Source: Bacteroidota bacterium
GTDB lineage: Bacteria > Bacteroidota > Ignavibacteria > UBA10030 > UBA8401
Assembly (NCBI GenBank): GCA_027622375.1
Contig: JAQCAB010000001.1
Span: forward strand, 51,317 to 115,316
DNA: 64,000 nucleotides
Direction: 5' to 3'
Below, in pieces: positions 28,093 through 37,821 of the stretch. Both the position numbers and the translations under genes were made by a program. The notes under the pieces are model-generated. The model saw only the letters and a program-made list of their open reading frames with translations, had not been told where the DNA came from and did not search any database. Numbering within the stretch: position 1 is the first letter of the stretch; each line of letters starts with the position of its first letter.

Positions 28093-30972
28093 ATGAAAAA
28101 AAATATTTACATCATTTTAATTTTATTTTGTAATCTAAAAATTTTAATTGCTCAAATTGATTATTCACAAATTGTAAATCCATTTATCGGAACTGGTGGC
28201 CATGGCCACACTTATCCAGGAGCAACTTTACCTTTTGGGATGGTGCAGCTTAGTCCCGACACCCGAATTGATGGAAGCTGGGATGGTTGCAGCGGTTATC
28301 ATTTTAGTGATAAAAAATTATATGGATTTTCTCACACACATTTAAGTGGAACTGGTGTTAGCGATTATGGTGATATACTTTTTGCTCCAACTTTAACTAA
28401 GCCAAATTTAGCAGGAAGCCAATATTCAATAGGCTTTTCTCACGAAAATGAAAAAGCTTTCGCAGGTTTTTATTCTGTAAAACTTGATGATGGGATTAAA
28501 GTCGAGTTAACAACTACAACAAGAGTTGGATTTCATAAATATAATTTTCCGAGTGCTAAAAATAATTGGATCATTTTAGATCTATCTCACAGAGATAAAA
28601 CAATTGAAACAAAATTAAATATTGTAAACAAAAATGAAATTGAAGGAATGCGCAGAAGTGATAATTGGGCACGCGACCAGCATATTTATTTTGTTGCACA
28701 ATTTTCAGAACCATTTGTGGAAGAATTTGGTTTTGAGAAAAATGAAATCCAAATTTTAAAAAGACATGCATTTAAATTTAATTCAACAAATATTATTTTT
28801 GTAAAAGTTGGAATTTCAACCGTGAGTATTGAAGGGGCTCGAAAAAATTTAAATACCGAACTTCCCCACTGGAATTTTGATAATGTTGTTGAGAAATCAA
28901 AAAATATTTGGAATAACGAATTAAGTAAAATTAAAGTTGAATCAAACGATAAAAATAAATTAACAATTTTTTATACTGCTCTTTATCACACAATGATTCA
29001 ACCAAATGTAAATATGGATGTTGACGGAAATTATAGAGGAATGGATAATAAAATTCACAAAGCAGATGGTTTTACATATTATACAGTTTTTTCTTTATGG
29101 GATACTTTTAGAGCAGTTCATCCACTTTATACAATTATAGATAGAAAACGAACTCTTGATTTCATAAAAACATTTCTTGCACATTATGATCAAGGTGGAC
29201 GATTACCAGTTTGGGAACTTTGTAGCAACGAAACCGATTGCATGATTGGTTATCATAGTGTCTCAGTTATTAACGATGCATTTCAAAAAGGAATTACAAA
29301 TTTTGATACAAATAAAGCACTCGAAGCAATGAAGAAAAGTGCAACTTGGAATCACTTTGGTTTACCAAATTATATTAAAAGTGGTTTTTTAAGTATTGAA
29401 GATGAGAATGAATCAGTTTCAAAAACTCTTGAATATGCATACGATGATTGGTGTATTGCGCAATTTGCAAAATCATTAAATAAAATTGAGGATTACAAAA
29501 ATTATATTCAAAGAGCTCAATCGTATAAAAATATTTTTGATCAAAAAACTGGATTTATGCGTCCACGTTTAAATGGGGGTTGGCTTACTCCGTTTGATGC
29601 AAAAGAAGTGAATAATAATTTTACTGAGGCAAATAGTTGGCAATATAGTTTTTTTGTTCCTCAAGATATTGTTGGATTGATATCAAATTTTGGAGGGAAA
29701 GAAAATTTTGAAAATAAACTTGATGAATTATTTTATACTTCTAGTAATACAACTGGTCGCGAACAGGCTGATATTACTGGTCTAATTGGGCAATATGCGC
29801 ACGGCAACGAGCCAAGTCATCACATGGCGTATCTTTACAATTATATTGGAAATCCGGGCAAAACACAATTTAGAGTAAATCAAATTTTAAAAGATTTTTA
29901 TAAAAATTCTCCTGATGGTTTAATTGGTAACGAAGATTGCGGGCAGATGAGTGCTTGGTTTGTTTTAAGTTCGATTGGTATTTATCAAGTTTGTCCAGGT
30001 AATAATGATTTTACTTTGACCTCCCCATTTTTCAATAAAATTATTATTGAACTTGAAAATGGTAAAAAAACAATTATTAATTCAGATGCAAAAACTGAAA
30101 AGGATATTTATATTTCAAAAATTAATAATGAAAATAATTACATTTTAAATTATGATGATATTCAAAAAGGTGTGATTTTAAATTTTGAACTTACAAAATC
30201 ACCGCCAAAAGTAACTGATAAATTTATTTTTCCAAAAACTGAAATTATAGAGAATAAAATTTTAGTTTCTCCTATTATAGAATCAACGGGAAAGGTTTTT
30301 AAAAATTCCAGTTTGATAAAAATTTCGCATCCACAAAATTCTAAAATCTATTTTACTTTGGATGAAACAATCCCGAATGAAAATTCTTTTATATATACTG
30401 AACCAATTCATATTTCGAAAAATACAATTATAAAAGCAATTGCATTAAATAAAATCAATTTAAAAAGTAATATTGCATCTGCAAGTTTTCACAAATTCCC
30501 AAATAATTGGAAAATTACAATTAACTCAAAATATAGCAATCAATATTCAGCAGGTGGAGATGATGGTATAATTGATGGTTTGCGTGGAGATATTAATTGG
30601 AGAAAGGGTTATTGGCAAGGTTATCAAGGAACTGACTTTGAAGCAGTAATTGATTTTAATGAAATTAAAAAAATTTCAAAAATAAATGCAGGGTTTTTAC
30701 AAGATGTCAGATCTTGGATTTTTATGCCAACTAAAGTTTTATTCGAAATTTCAAAAGATGGAAAATTATTTTCGCCAATTGCAGATATTAATAATACAAT
30801 TCCAGATACTGAATTAAATAATCAGATTAAAGATTTTGAAATAGAATTTGATAAAAATATATCTGCAAAATATTTAAAAATAAAAGCAAAAAATTACGGG
30901 AAACTTCCTTTCTGGCATTTGGGAGCTGGCGGAGATGCCTATATATTTATTGACGAAATAAGTGTTCAATAA
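28093..30972 (+). CDS. GH92 alpha-mannosidase with chitobiase-like and F5/8 type C domains, secreted
   Basis: GH92 enzymes are calcium-dependent exo-alpha-mannosidases acting mostly on alpha-1,2 links of high-mannose glycans. The 959-residue protein has a signal peptide ending near LIAQ and the N-domain with VNPFIGTGGHGHTYPGA, FGMVQLSPDTR and HTHLSGTGVSDYGD. The (alpha/alpha)6 domain has WDTFRAVHPLYT, GNEPSHHMAYLYNY and NEDCGQMSAWFVLSS. Two extra modules follow: a chitobiase C-terminal-like domain (FTLDETIPNENS, about 760-805) and a discoidin/F5/8C domain (about 815-959), likely carbohydrate binding. I moved the start from TTG 28069 to ATG 28093, which gives a clean signal peptide. Confidence 0.92.
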   Translation: MKKNIYIILILFCNLKILIAQIDYSQIVNPFIGTGGHGHTYPGATLPFGMVQLSPDTRIDGSWDGCSGYHFSDKKLYGFSHTHLSGTGVSDYGDILFAPTLTKPNLAGSQYSIGFSHENEKAFAGFYSVKLDDGIKVELTTTTRVGFHKYNFPSAKNNWIILDLSHRDKTIETKLNIVNKNEIEGMRRSDNWARDQHIYFVAQFSEPFVEEFGFEKNEIQILKRHAFKFNSTNIIFVKVGISTVSIEGARKNLNTELPHWNFDNVVEKSKNIWNNELSKIKVESNDKNKLTIFYTALYHTMIQPNVNMDVDGNYRGMDNKIHKADGFTYYTVFSLWDTFRAVHPLYTIIDRKRTLDFIKTFLAHYDQGGRLPVWELCSNETDCMIGYHSVSVINDAFQKGITNFDTNKALEAMKKSATWNHFGLPNYIKSGFLSIEDENESVSKTLEYAYDDWCIAQFAKSLNKIEDYKNYIQRAQSYKNIFDQKTGFMRPRLNGGWLTPFDAKEVNNNFTEANSWQYSFFVPQDIVGLISNFGGKENFENKLDELFYTSSNTTGREQADITGLIGQYAHGNEPSHHMAYLYNYIGNPGKTQFRVNQILKDFYKNSPDGLIGNEDCGQMSAWFVLSSIGIYQVCPGNNDFTLTSPFFNKIIIELENGKKTIINSDAKTEKDIYISKINNENNYILNYDDIQKGVILNFELTKSPPKVTDKFIFPKTEIIENKILVSPIIESTGKVFKNSSLIKISHPQNSKIYFTLDETIPNENSFIYTEPIHISKNTIIKAIALNKINLKSNIASASFHKFPNNWKITINSKYSNQYSAGGDDGIIDGLRGDINWRKGYWQGYQGTDFEAVIDFNEIKKISKINAGFLQDVRSWIFMPTKVLFEISKDGKLFSPIADINNTIPDTELNNQIKDFEIEFDKNISAKYLKIKAKNYGKLPFWHLGAGGDAYIFIDEISVQ

Positions 30973-31033
30973 ATAATTTTTTAATTTTATTAAACGATAT
31001 TTAAACCTATTTTCAATGGGATAATTAATATTT

Positions 31034-33538
31034 ATGTCAAATAAGAATACTGAAAAAATAAAATCACAAGAGAAAATAATCCAAAAAAATAATTTTACAA
31101 ATCATTTAATTCCAATTGTAATAATATTGGGAACAATGTTATTATTTTTTAATGAAGTTATTTTTGATGGTAAAGTTTATATTTCTGGCGATTCAATTGC
31201 GAGTAAAAGTTTTGAAACTGTTGTAAGTGAGGCGCGCGCTGAAGGGATCCAAACACTTTGGAACCCTTATATTTTTTGCGGAATGCCGGGCTTTGCAAGT
31301 ATGACTTTTAGCGGTGATAGAATTTATGACATCAGCGAGTTTTTACATTCCAAAGTTAGAACTTACTTTAGTTTAATTTTAGGCAACTCTCCGCTCGGTG
31401 GTTATATTTATTATTATGTTATTTTTGCAATTGGTGTTTATTTATTTGCATACTTAAAATTAAATCGTAAATCGGTTGCGCTAATTGTTGCGATTGCAAC
31501 TTTATACTCCACATATATAATTATTTGGATTTCAGTTGCGCACATGACAAAAATTGCTGTCTTTGCATTCTTCCCTTTTTTATTAATCGTAATTGAAAAA
31601 CTTCAAAAAAAAATAAATATACTTTGGTGTGGCATTGGTGTAATTGTTGTTCACTTTTTATTAATGCCGGGACACATTCAATTAATATTTTACATTTTGC
31701 TCACGGTTTTTTTCTATTATTTATTTTTTATTGTTCGTGCATTAATATTAAAAGAATCATTTAAAGAACTTTTAAAATCAGGTTTTACATTATTAGCAAT
31801 CGGGCTTTTTGCGTTAGGGATGAGTGGTGATGTATATTTTTCAACGCTTGAATATTCTCCTTATTCAATTCGTGGAGCAGGCCCAACATTAATAGAACAA
31901 AATAATCCTCAAAATGTTTCTCAAGCTACAAGTGGCGGACTTGATTATGATTATGCTACAAATTGGTCTTTTTCACCTGGTGAAATGGGAACATTTTTTA
32001 TTCCCTCTCTTTATGGATTTGGAAATACTGATTACAAAGGGATACTTTCAAACAATCAATCAATTAGACTAAATACATATTTTGGTCCACAGCCATTTAC
32101 TGATGCACCTCAATATATGGGAATTACAATTTTGGCTCTTGCAATTTTTGGAATTTATTATTTCAGAAAAAATCCATTTGTCCAGTTTTCAAGTTTCATT
32201 ATTTTATTTTCATTATTAGTTTCATTTGGAAAAGAATTTTCGCTCATTTACGATTTAATGTTTAATTATTTTCCAATGTTCAACAAATTTAGAATCCCTT
32301 CAATGATTTTAGTTTTAGTCCAGTTTTTTATTCCACTACTTGCTGGTTTTGGATTAATTGGAATTATTGAATCATCAAGCGAAAAAATTAAAAATGCATT
32401 CAAGTATATTTCCGTTGTAAGTGGTGTATTATTTTTAATTGCATTTATTCTGCCTTCTTTATTTGAGTCTATTTATGAAAGCTTTTTCTCACAAACAGAA
32501 ATTAAAAATTCATTAAGCCAAAATTACGGAACACAACCTGAAGTTTTAACCGAGCTATACAATTTTATTTTAAACCAAGTTGTTTTTGATATTAAAGTTG
32601 CAACTATTTTAATTTGCGCTCTTTCAATATCAATTTATTTTTTCATCTTAAAAAAACTTTCGTTTAAAAATTTATCAACAATAATTATAATTTTGGTTTT
32701 AATTGATCTTTGGAGAGTTGATAATAAAATGTCAGAACTTCATTCTAAATATGAAGCGCAATCAACTTTTAATACCCCTGGTTATGTAAATTTTCTTTTG
32801 CAGGATAAAAGTGAGTATCGTGTTTTAGAATTTGTAAATGGTCAACCTCCATACAATAATTCTTTGGCATATTGGAAAATCCAAAGCGCTTATGGATATC
32901 AAGGGGCTAAAATGCGAAACTATCAAGATATAATTGATAACATCGGACTCAACAATCCACTTTTATGGGGATTGATGAATGTAAAATATATTGTAACAGA
33001 TAAACTTGATTCTAGTCAATTATTATTGCCGGTTTATAAATCTCAAGAAAAAAATATTTTGCTTAATCGCTTTTCACTTCCGCGCGCATTTTTTGTGAAC
33101 AGAGTTGAAAAATTAAATTCAATAGATATTTTAAAAAATTTAAAAGCTTCAAATTTTAATCCATTTGAAGTAGCATTTACAAGTGATGATATAAAAAGTA
33201 AAATCGAACCGCCATCAAGTGAGGTGAATGTAAAATATACTTCATTTAAAATGAATGAAATTGAATTGAGTATAAACGCATCTGGAAACAACTTATTATT
33301 TTTAAGCGAAACGTGGTATCCAAAAGGATGGAAGGCGTATTTAGATGAAACTGAAATTCCAATTTATAGATTAAATTATATGTTCCGTGGTGTTGTTGTA
33401 TCAAAAGGAAATCATATTTTAAAAATGAAGTTTGAACCTGAGAGTTATTATTATGGAAAAAATATCAGCTTTATAATAAATTTAATTGCTCTTGGTTCAT
33501 TTTTATTTTTTGGAATTAATTATTACAGAAAAAAATAA
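31034..33538 (+). CDS. YfhO-family multi-pass membrane protein
   Basis: YfhO-family proteins are GT-C-like membrane proteins implicated in adding sugars to surface polymers. The 834-residue product has about 13 hydrophobic helices. A cytoplasmic N-terminal 25 residues is followed by the first helix (HLIPIVIILGTMLLFF). A large first extracytoplasmic loop has NPYIFCGMPGFASM. The C-terminal extracytoplasmic part (about 590-800) has the YfhO features ESGSPPYNN-like FVNGQPPYNNSLAYW and LFLSETWYPKGWKAY, and then one last helix. Sitting at the head of a glycan locus, it is likely to act on an undecaprenyl-linked sugar. The substrate is unknown. Confidence 0.8.
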   Translation: MSNKNTEKIKSQEKIIQKNNFTNHLIPIVIILGTMLLFFNEVIFDGKVYISGDSIASKSFETVVSEARAEGIQTLWNPYIFCGMPGFASMTFSGDRIYDISEFLHSKVRTYFSLILGNSPLGGYIYYYVIFAIGVYLFAYLKLNRKSVALIVAIATLYSTYIIIWISVAHMTKIAVFAFFPFLLIVIEKLQKKINILWCGIGVIVVHFLLMPGHIQLIFYILLTVFFYYLFFIVRALILKESFKELLKSGFTLLAIGLFALGMSGDVYFSTLEYSPYSIRGAGPTLIEQNNPQNVSQATSGGLDYDYATNWSFSPGEMGTFFIPSLYGFGNTDYKGILSNNQSIRLNTYFGPQPFTDAPQYMGITILALAIFGIYYFRKNPFVQFSSFIILFSLLVSFGKEFSLIYDLMFNYFPMFNKFRIPSMILVLVQFFIPLLAGFGLIGIIESSSEKIKNAFKYISVVSGVLFLIAFILPSLFESIYESFFSQTEIKNSLSQNYGTQPEVLTELYNFILNQVVFDIKVATILICALSISIYFFILKKLSFKNLSTIIIILVLIDLWRVDNKMSELHSKYEAQSTFNTPGYVNFLLQDKSEYRVLEFVNGQPPYNNSLAYWKIQSAYGYQGAKMRNYQDIIDNIGLNNPLLWGLMNVKYIVTDKLDSSQLLLPVYKSQEKNILLNRFSLPRAFFVNRVEKLNSIDILKNLKASNFNPFEVAFTSDDIKSKIEPPSSEVNVKYTSFKMNEIELSINASGNNLLFLSETWYPKGWKAYLDETEIPIYRLNYMFRGVVVSKGNHILKMKFEPESYYYGKNISFIINLIALGSFLFFGINYYRKK

Positions 33539-33540
33539 TT

Positions 33541-33636
33541 TTGAATAATAAATTTTCATTAGCTTTAATTGGTTGTGGAAATTGGGGGATTTATCATTTA
33601 AAAACTGCTGCTAAATTATTTGGGAAATTAAACTAA
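33541..33636 (+). pseudogene. Remnant of a Gfo/Idh/MocA-family oxidoreductase (N-terminal 31 residues)
   Basis: Reading from TTG 33541, 2 nt after the YfhO-family gene, gives 31 codons: an N-terminus with FSLALIGCGNWGIYHLKTAA then a TAA stop. GCGNWGxxHL is the dinucleotide-binding start of Gfo/Idh/MocA sugar dehydrogenases, which are normally 300-400 residues long. The rest is missing: the flippase sequence starts about 10 codons later in the same frame, after two stops. I read this as a deletion scar. A tiny functional ORF is possible but unlikely. The ORF track omits it because it is too short. Confidence 0.65.
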
Positions 33637-33711
33637 AATTAAATTAATTTAAATAATATCGGAATAGTAATTCGACATAGCTTTAAAACTCTTTCCATTA
33701 CATATTTTGGG

Positions 33712-35154
33712 ATGCTTTTTGGTCTTGTAAATACGTTATGGCTATATCCATTATTATTAACTGAAACAGAAATTGGGCTTGTTAGAACTTTAATTAACGC
33801 TTCCGTTTTATTTACAAGCTTTGCAGCATTAGGCTCAGTACACATTCCTATAAAATTTTTCCCATATTTTAAAGATTTTGAAAACTCTCATAATGGATTT
33901 CTAACTTTTATTTTGTTGTTGGCTTTTGTTGGATATTTATTGTTTTTGGTTTTATTTTTTTTCTTTAGATCATCAATTTCAAATATTTATTTACAAATCG
34001 CTCCTCAACTAATTGAATATTTAAATTATTTACCAATTCTTACTTTGTTCATTTTATTTTTTTCTGTTTTTGAATCATATGCGATTTGCAATCAAGAGTC
34101 AGTTATTGGAAATTTTTTAAAGGAATTTATATTACGATTTTTAATGTTTATAGGGTTAATTCTGATTTTTTTTAAAATTATTTCTTTTTTTGGATTTGTA
34201 AATATTGTTTCAATTTCATATGCAATAATTTTATTTATTCTAATTTTTTATATTTCAAATAAAAATTTTCTTTTCATTAAATCTCCTAAAGCAATTTTTA
34301 AAAATAAAAGATTGAAAGAGATGTTGACTTTTGGTGGTTTTATATTAATGGCCAATGCTTCTGGATCAATAATGATGAATATTGATGGTTTAATGTTAAG
34401 TGCATATGAAGGTTTAAGAAGCACCGGAATTTATACTATCGCATATTTTATTGCAAATATTATTGAAGTTCCAAGAAGATCTCTTTCGCAGGCTGTTATT
34501 CCATTTATATCAACAGCAAATAAAGAAAAAGATTTTGGTAAATTAAATTTAATATATAAGTCATCTTCGATAAATCAACTAATTGTTGGAGGATTAATAT
34601 TTGTTTTAATTTGGTGCAATATTGATAATTTATTTCAACTTATCCCAAATGGAGAAATCTACAAAGAAGGTAAATGGGTAGTTTTTTTACTTGGAATTGG
34701 TAAATTATTTGATCTCGCGACTGGTGTTAATGCTGAAATTGTGGGAACATCAAAATATTATAAATTTGATTTGATTTTTGTTGTATTATTAGGAATTATT
34801 GGCGTAGGAACTAACCTTTATTTTATTCCAATTTATGGGATTAATGGTGCAGCTATTGCGACAGCTTTATCAATTTTTTTAGTAAATACTTTGCGATTTG
34901 CTTTTATTTTTATTTTCTTAAAGCTTCAACCATTTACAAAACATATTTTAACAATTATTTTTATGATTGTAATTACAATTTATATTTCGGGCTCGATTAT
35001 AAAATTAAATAATTCATTTTTGGATATATTTTTTCGATCTTTTTGTTTATTAATTTTATATTTACTTCCATTATTTTTATTAAAAGTATCGACAGAGATA
35101 AATCAAACAATATTTTCAATTTACAATAGATTTATAAAACTAAAATCTGAATGA
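33712..35154 (+). CDS. Polysaccharide flippase (MOP superfamily, Wzx-like); true start unclear
   Basis: Wzx-type flippases move lipid-linked repeat units across the inner membrane. From the first ATG (33712) the protein is 480 residues with about 12-14 helices, including EIGLVRTLINASVLFTSFAALG. The same frame is open further upstream to 33643 and encodes NIGIVIRHSFKTLSITYFG, which is the usual conserved N-terminus of this family and contains part of helix 1. That stretch has no ATG, GTG or TTG, only ATT, ATC or ATA codons. Either a rare start is used, or a deletion that also removed the neighbouring oxidoreductase took the start codon. The gene may therefore be impaired. Confidence 0.8.
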   Translation: MLFGLVNTLWLYPLLLTETEIGLVRTLINASVLFTSFAALGSVHIPIKFFPYFKDFENSHNGFLTFILLLAFVGYLLFLVLFFFFRSSISNIYLQIAPQLIEYLNYLPILTLFILFFSVFESYAICNQESVIGNFLKEFILRFLMFIGLILIFFKIISFFGFVNIVSISYAIILFILIFYISNKNFLFIKSPKAIFKNKRLKEMLTFGGFILMANASGSIMMNIDGLMLSAYEGLRSTGIYTIAYFIANIIEVPRRSLSQAVIPFISTANKEKDFGKLNLIYKSSSINQLIVGGLIFVLIWCNIDNLFQLIPNGEIYKEGKWVVFLLGIGKLFDLATGVNAEIVGTSKYYKFDLIFVVLLGIIGVGTNLYFIPIYGINGAAIATALSIFLVNTLRFAFIFIFLKLQPFTKHILTIIFMIVITIYISGSIIKLNNSFLDIFFRSFCLLILYLLPLFLLKVSTEINQTIFSIYNRFIKLKSE

Positions 35155-35235
35155 GTTATAGTTTTATAAAAACACAAATTATTATAGAGCGTTTTTACAA
35201 AATTATTATAACAAAAATAAATTTAAAACTAATTA

Positions 35236-35955
35236 ATGGGATATTGGAAAAGTAAATTACCAAATTTTATTTGGTCTCCATTAGAAGATTTAAGAAGGGA
35301 TTATTTTCCGAATATGCAAAAATCATATTCCGGCGAAGGAGAAGATTTAATTTTAAACAAAATTTTTAATGGAAAACGAAATGGATTTTATATTGACATT
35401 GGATGCTACCATCCAAAGATAAACTCCAATACATATTTTTTTTATAAAAAGGGTTGGAGCGGATTAAATATTGATGCAAACCCAGATAGTATTTTTAAAT
35501 TTAATGATTTTAGAAATAGAGATGTTAATTTAAATTTTGGGATTAGTAACACTGGAGAAACTTTGACTTATTATAAATTTAACGAATCGGCAGTTAATAC
35601 ATTTTCAAAATCGTTATGTGAAGAGAGAAGTAATATCCCGTGGTTGAAGCAAATTGGTGAGGATAAAATAAAAACTCGAAAATTATCGGATATTTTAGAT
35701 GGACAAAATATTAATTGTGAAATTGATTTTATGGACATCGATGTTGAAGGATTAGATTTGGAGGTTTTAAAATCAAATAATTGGGATAAGTACAAACCGA
35801 ATGTAGTATTAGTAGAAGACCAAATGAAAATTGAAAAAAGTTTTGAGGAGTTAGAAACTTTTGCTTATTTATCAAAAATAAATTATCAACTTGTAGCAAA
35901 AACTTTTAGCACATTAATTTTTGTGAGCAAAGATTTTTTACCTAGTATTAAATGA
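35236..35955 (+). CDS. FkbM-family methyltransferase
   Basis: FkbM-family SAM enzymes O-methylate sugars or polyketides. The 239-residue protein has the family start SYSGEGEDLILNKIF, then motif I GFYIDIGCYHP, a strand-2 acid in GLNIDANPDS, NFGISNTGETLTYY, and FMDIDVEGLDLEVLKS, the diagnostic FkbM block. In a glycan locus the substrate is probably a sugar hydroxyl of the surface polymer. An 81-nt AT-rich gap separates it from the flippase. Its stop overlaps the next gene by 4 nt. Confidence 0.85.
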   Translation: MGYWKSKLPNFIWSPLEDLRRDYFPNMQKSYSGEGEDLILNKIFNGKRNGFYIDIGCYHPKINSNTYFFYKKGWSGLNIDANPDSIFKFNDFRNRDVNLNFGISNTGETLTYYKFNESAVNTFSKSLCEERSNIPWLKQIGEDKIKTRKLSDILDGQNINCEIDFMDIDVEGLDLEVLKSNNWDKYKPNVVLVEDQMKIEKSFEELETFAYLSKINYQLVAKTFSTLIFVSKDFLPSIK

Positions 35956-36602
35956 AATCCATAAAAAGATTAGTTTGGAAATTATTAAATCTGCTTAATC
36001 TTGCTGGTTTAATTGAGTTAACTTTAAGCATAAATTATTTAAAAAGTAGTGGCTGGTTTAAGAGTTATAAATTAAAACAATCAATTGATAGTAATTACAA
36101 GCCAATTCCGTGGTTTTCGTATCCAATAATTTCATTTTTAGAAAATAGGTTAAATAATAAAATTGATGTTTTTGAGTTTGGTTGCGGAAACTCAACTTTG
36201 TGGTTTGCGGAAAAAGTTAAAAGTATAAAGTCAGTTGAACACAATAAAGATTGGTTTGAAAATGTAAAACTAAAATTACCGAAAAATGCAAAACTGGTTT
36301 ACAAGGATTTAGTTTATGGAGAAAAATATTCCAAGGAAGTTTTATCTGGAAAAAATAAATATCATATTATTATAATTGATGGAAGAGATAGAGTTAATTG
36401 TACATTAAATAGCATTAAAGCTCTACAAAAAGATGGCGTAATTATTTTTGATAATTCACAACTCATTGAATACAAAGATGCAATCGATTATTTAATTAAA
36501 AATAAATTCAAACGAATTGATTTTTGGGGTCAGATACCGATTGCTGCGCATGAAAATTGTACTACAATATTTTACAAACCAAATAATTGTTTAAATATTT
36601 AA
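35952..36602 (+). CDS. Class I SAM-dependent methyltransferase-like protein
   Basis: The 216-residue protein has a Rossmann methyltransferase core: VFEFGCGNSTLWFAEKV (motif I), KSVEHNKDWFENV (strand 2 acid), IIIIDGRDRVNC (motif II) and DGVIIFDNSQ. The pattern of glycine motif, EHN and DGRDR is like that of small sugar or polysaccharide methyltransferases in surface-glycan clusters. The first 50 residues are basic and could contact the membrane. It overlaps the upstream fkbM-type gene by 4 nt and ends 1 nt before the next glycosyltransferase. Substrate unknown. Confidence 0.75.
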   Translation: MKSIKRLVWKLLNLLNLAGLIELTLSINYLKSSGWFKSYKLKQSIDSNYKPIPWFSYPIISFLENRLNNKIDVFEFGCGNSTLWFAEKVKSIKSVEHNKDWFENVKLKLPKNAKLVYKDLVYGEKYSKEVLSGKNKYHIIIIDGRDRVNCTLNSIKALQKDGVIIFDNSQLIEYKDAIDYLIKNKFKRIDFWGQIPIAAHENCTTIFYKPNNCLNI

Positions 36603-36603
36603 A

Positions 36604-37818
36604 ATGAAAATTGTTTTTATTTCTAATTGGTTTTCTGAAAAAATGGGATATAGCGAAAATTTATTTCCGAAAGCTATGGCAAAGCTTGGCCATGAAGTGC
36701 ATTTAATAACATCAACTGCACAGATATATTACAATAATAAAGAGCGCTACAATAAAATATATTTAAATTATTTGGGACCTTCAATTGTTGAAAAAGTTAC
36801 GAAAGTAATCGATGGCTTTACTTTGCACAGATTAGATTTTATTGTAGAAAATAAATTCCCTTTTTTCCCTTTTGCATTAAATGGAATTAAATTAATTGGA
36901 ATCGATGAACTACTTGATTTAGTTAAGCCTGATGTTATTCAATCATTTAATCACGATGACCCGGCAACTCTTCAAGCTGCAAAGTGGGCTTCAAAAAATC
37001 AAACTAAATTTTTTACCGAGTCACATGTGCATGCTTCTGTGCTTAGAAAAAATAACAAAAAAAGTTTATTCGAAGTTTCTAAATCAATTTTAAATTATTT
37101 CAATCCAAAAATCAATTTTATTAACAGAGTTTCAAAATATAGTTTCCCGATTGCGTTAGATGTTGCAGAAATCATGAATTCTCTTTATCACTTCCCTTCT
37201 GATAAATGCATTGTTCAATCTCTCGGAGTCGATATGGAGCTATTTACTCCCTTAAATTCAACTCTTTTAATGGATGAAAGAATTAAACTAAGAAATAAAA
37301 TTGGTTTTTCTGAGGATGAAATTGTTTGTATTTATACCGGACGATTTTCAAAAGATAAATATCCATATTTATTAGCCGAGGCAATTGAGATATTACAAAA
37401 TAATGGTGAAAAGTTTCGAGGATTATTTTTAGGAAATGGGACAACTCAAGAAATTGAAAACATAAAATGTAAAAAAGGAAATATTTTACTTGGCTTTATA
37501 CCTGTAAGAGATTTAGCTAAACATTACCGTGCTTCAGATATCGGAGTTTGGCCACGAGAGGAATCAACAAGTCAGTTAGATGCTGCGGCCTGTGGGTTGC
37601 CTTTAGTTTTGAGTGATAAAATTCATGTAAAAGAAAGAATTGATGGAAATGGATTTTTGTATTCTGAGGGTGATGCACAGAGTTTAGCAGATAATATTTT
37701 AAAATTGAAAGACAATAGTTTAAGAGAAAGTTTTTCTAAAAAAGGAATCCAAAAAGTACAACAAAATTATAGTTGGGACTCAATTGCAAAAAAAAGAATA
37801 GAATATTATAATTTATAG
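36604..37818 (+). CDS. Glycosyltransferase, GT4-like (GT-B fold)
   Basis: The 404-residue protein has an N-terminal domain starting KIVFISNWFSEKMGYSENLFP and a C-terminal nucleotide-sugar domain. The latter has CIYTGRFSKDKYPYLLAEA, GLFLGNG, ASDIGVWPREESTSQLDAAACG and LPLVLSDKI. The EEST-x4-DAAACGLP stretch is the E-x7-E-type donor motif region of retaining GT4 enzymes, with the second Glu replaced by Asp. It should transfer a sugar from an NDP donor to the growing repeat unit on the cytoplasmic face. Donor and acceptor are unknown. Confidence 0.87.
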   Translation: MKIVFISNWFSEKMGYSENLFPKAMAKLGHEVHLITSTAQIYYNNKERYNKIYLNYLGPSIVEKVTKVIDGFTLHRLDFIVENKFPFFPFALNGIKLIGIDELLDLVKPDVIQSFNHDDPATLQAAKWASKNQTKFFTESHVHASVLRKNNKKSLFEVSKSILNYFNPKINFINRVSKYSFPIALDVAEIMNSLYHFPSDKCIVQSLGVDMELFTPLNSTLLMDERIKLRNKIGFSEDEIVCIYTGRFSKDKYPYLLAEAIEILQNNGEKFRGLFLGNGTTQEIENIKCKKGNILLGFIPVRDLAKHYRASDIGVWPREESTSQLDAAACGLPLVLSDKIHVKERIDGNGFLYSEGDAQSLADNILKLKDNSLRESFSKKGIQKVQQNYSWDSIAKKRIEYYNL

Positions 37819-37821
37819 AAA

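Noticed and set aside
33643-33711. Treating this stretch as pure non-coding DNA
   Set aside because: Its in-frame translation matches the conserved flippase N-terminus, so it is better seen as part of a damaged or oddly started gene.
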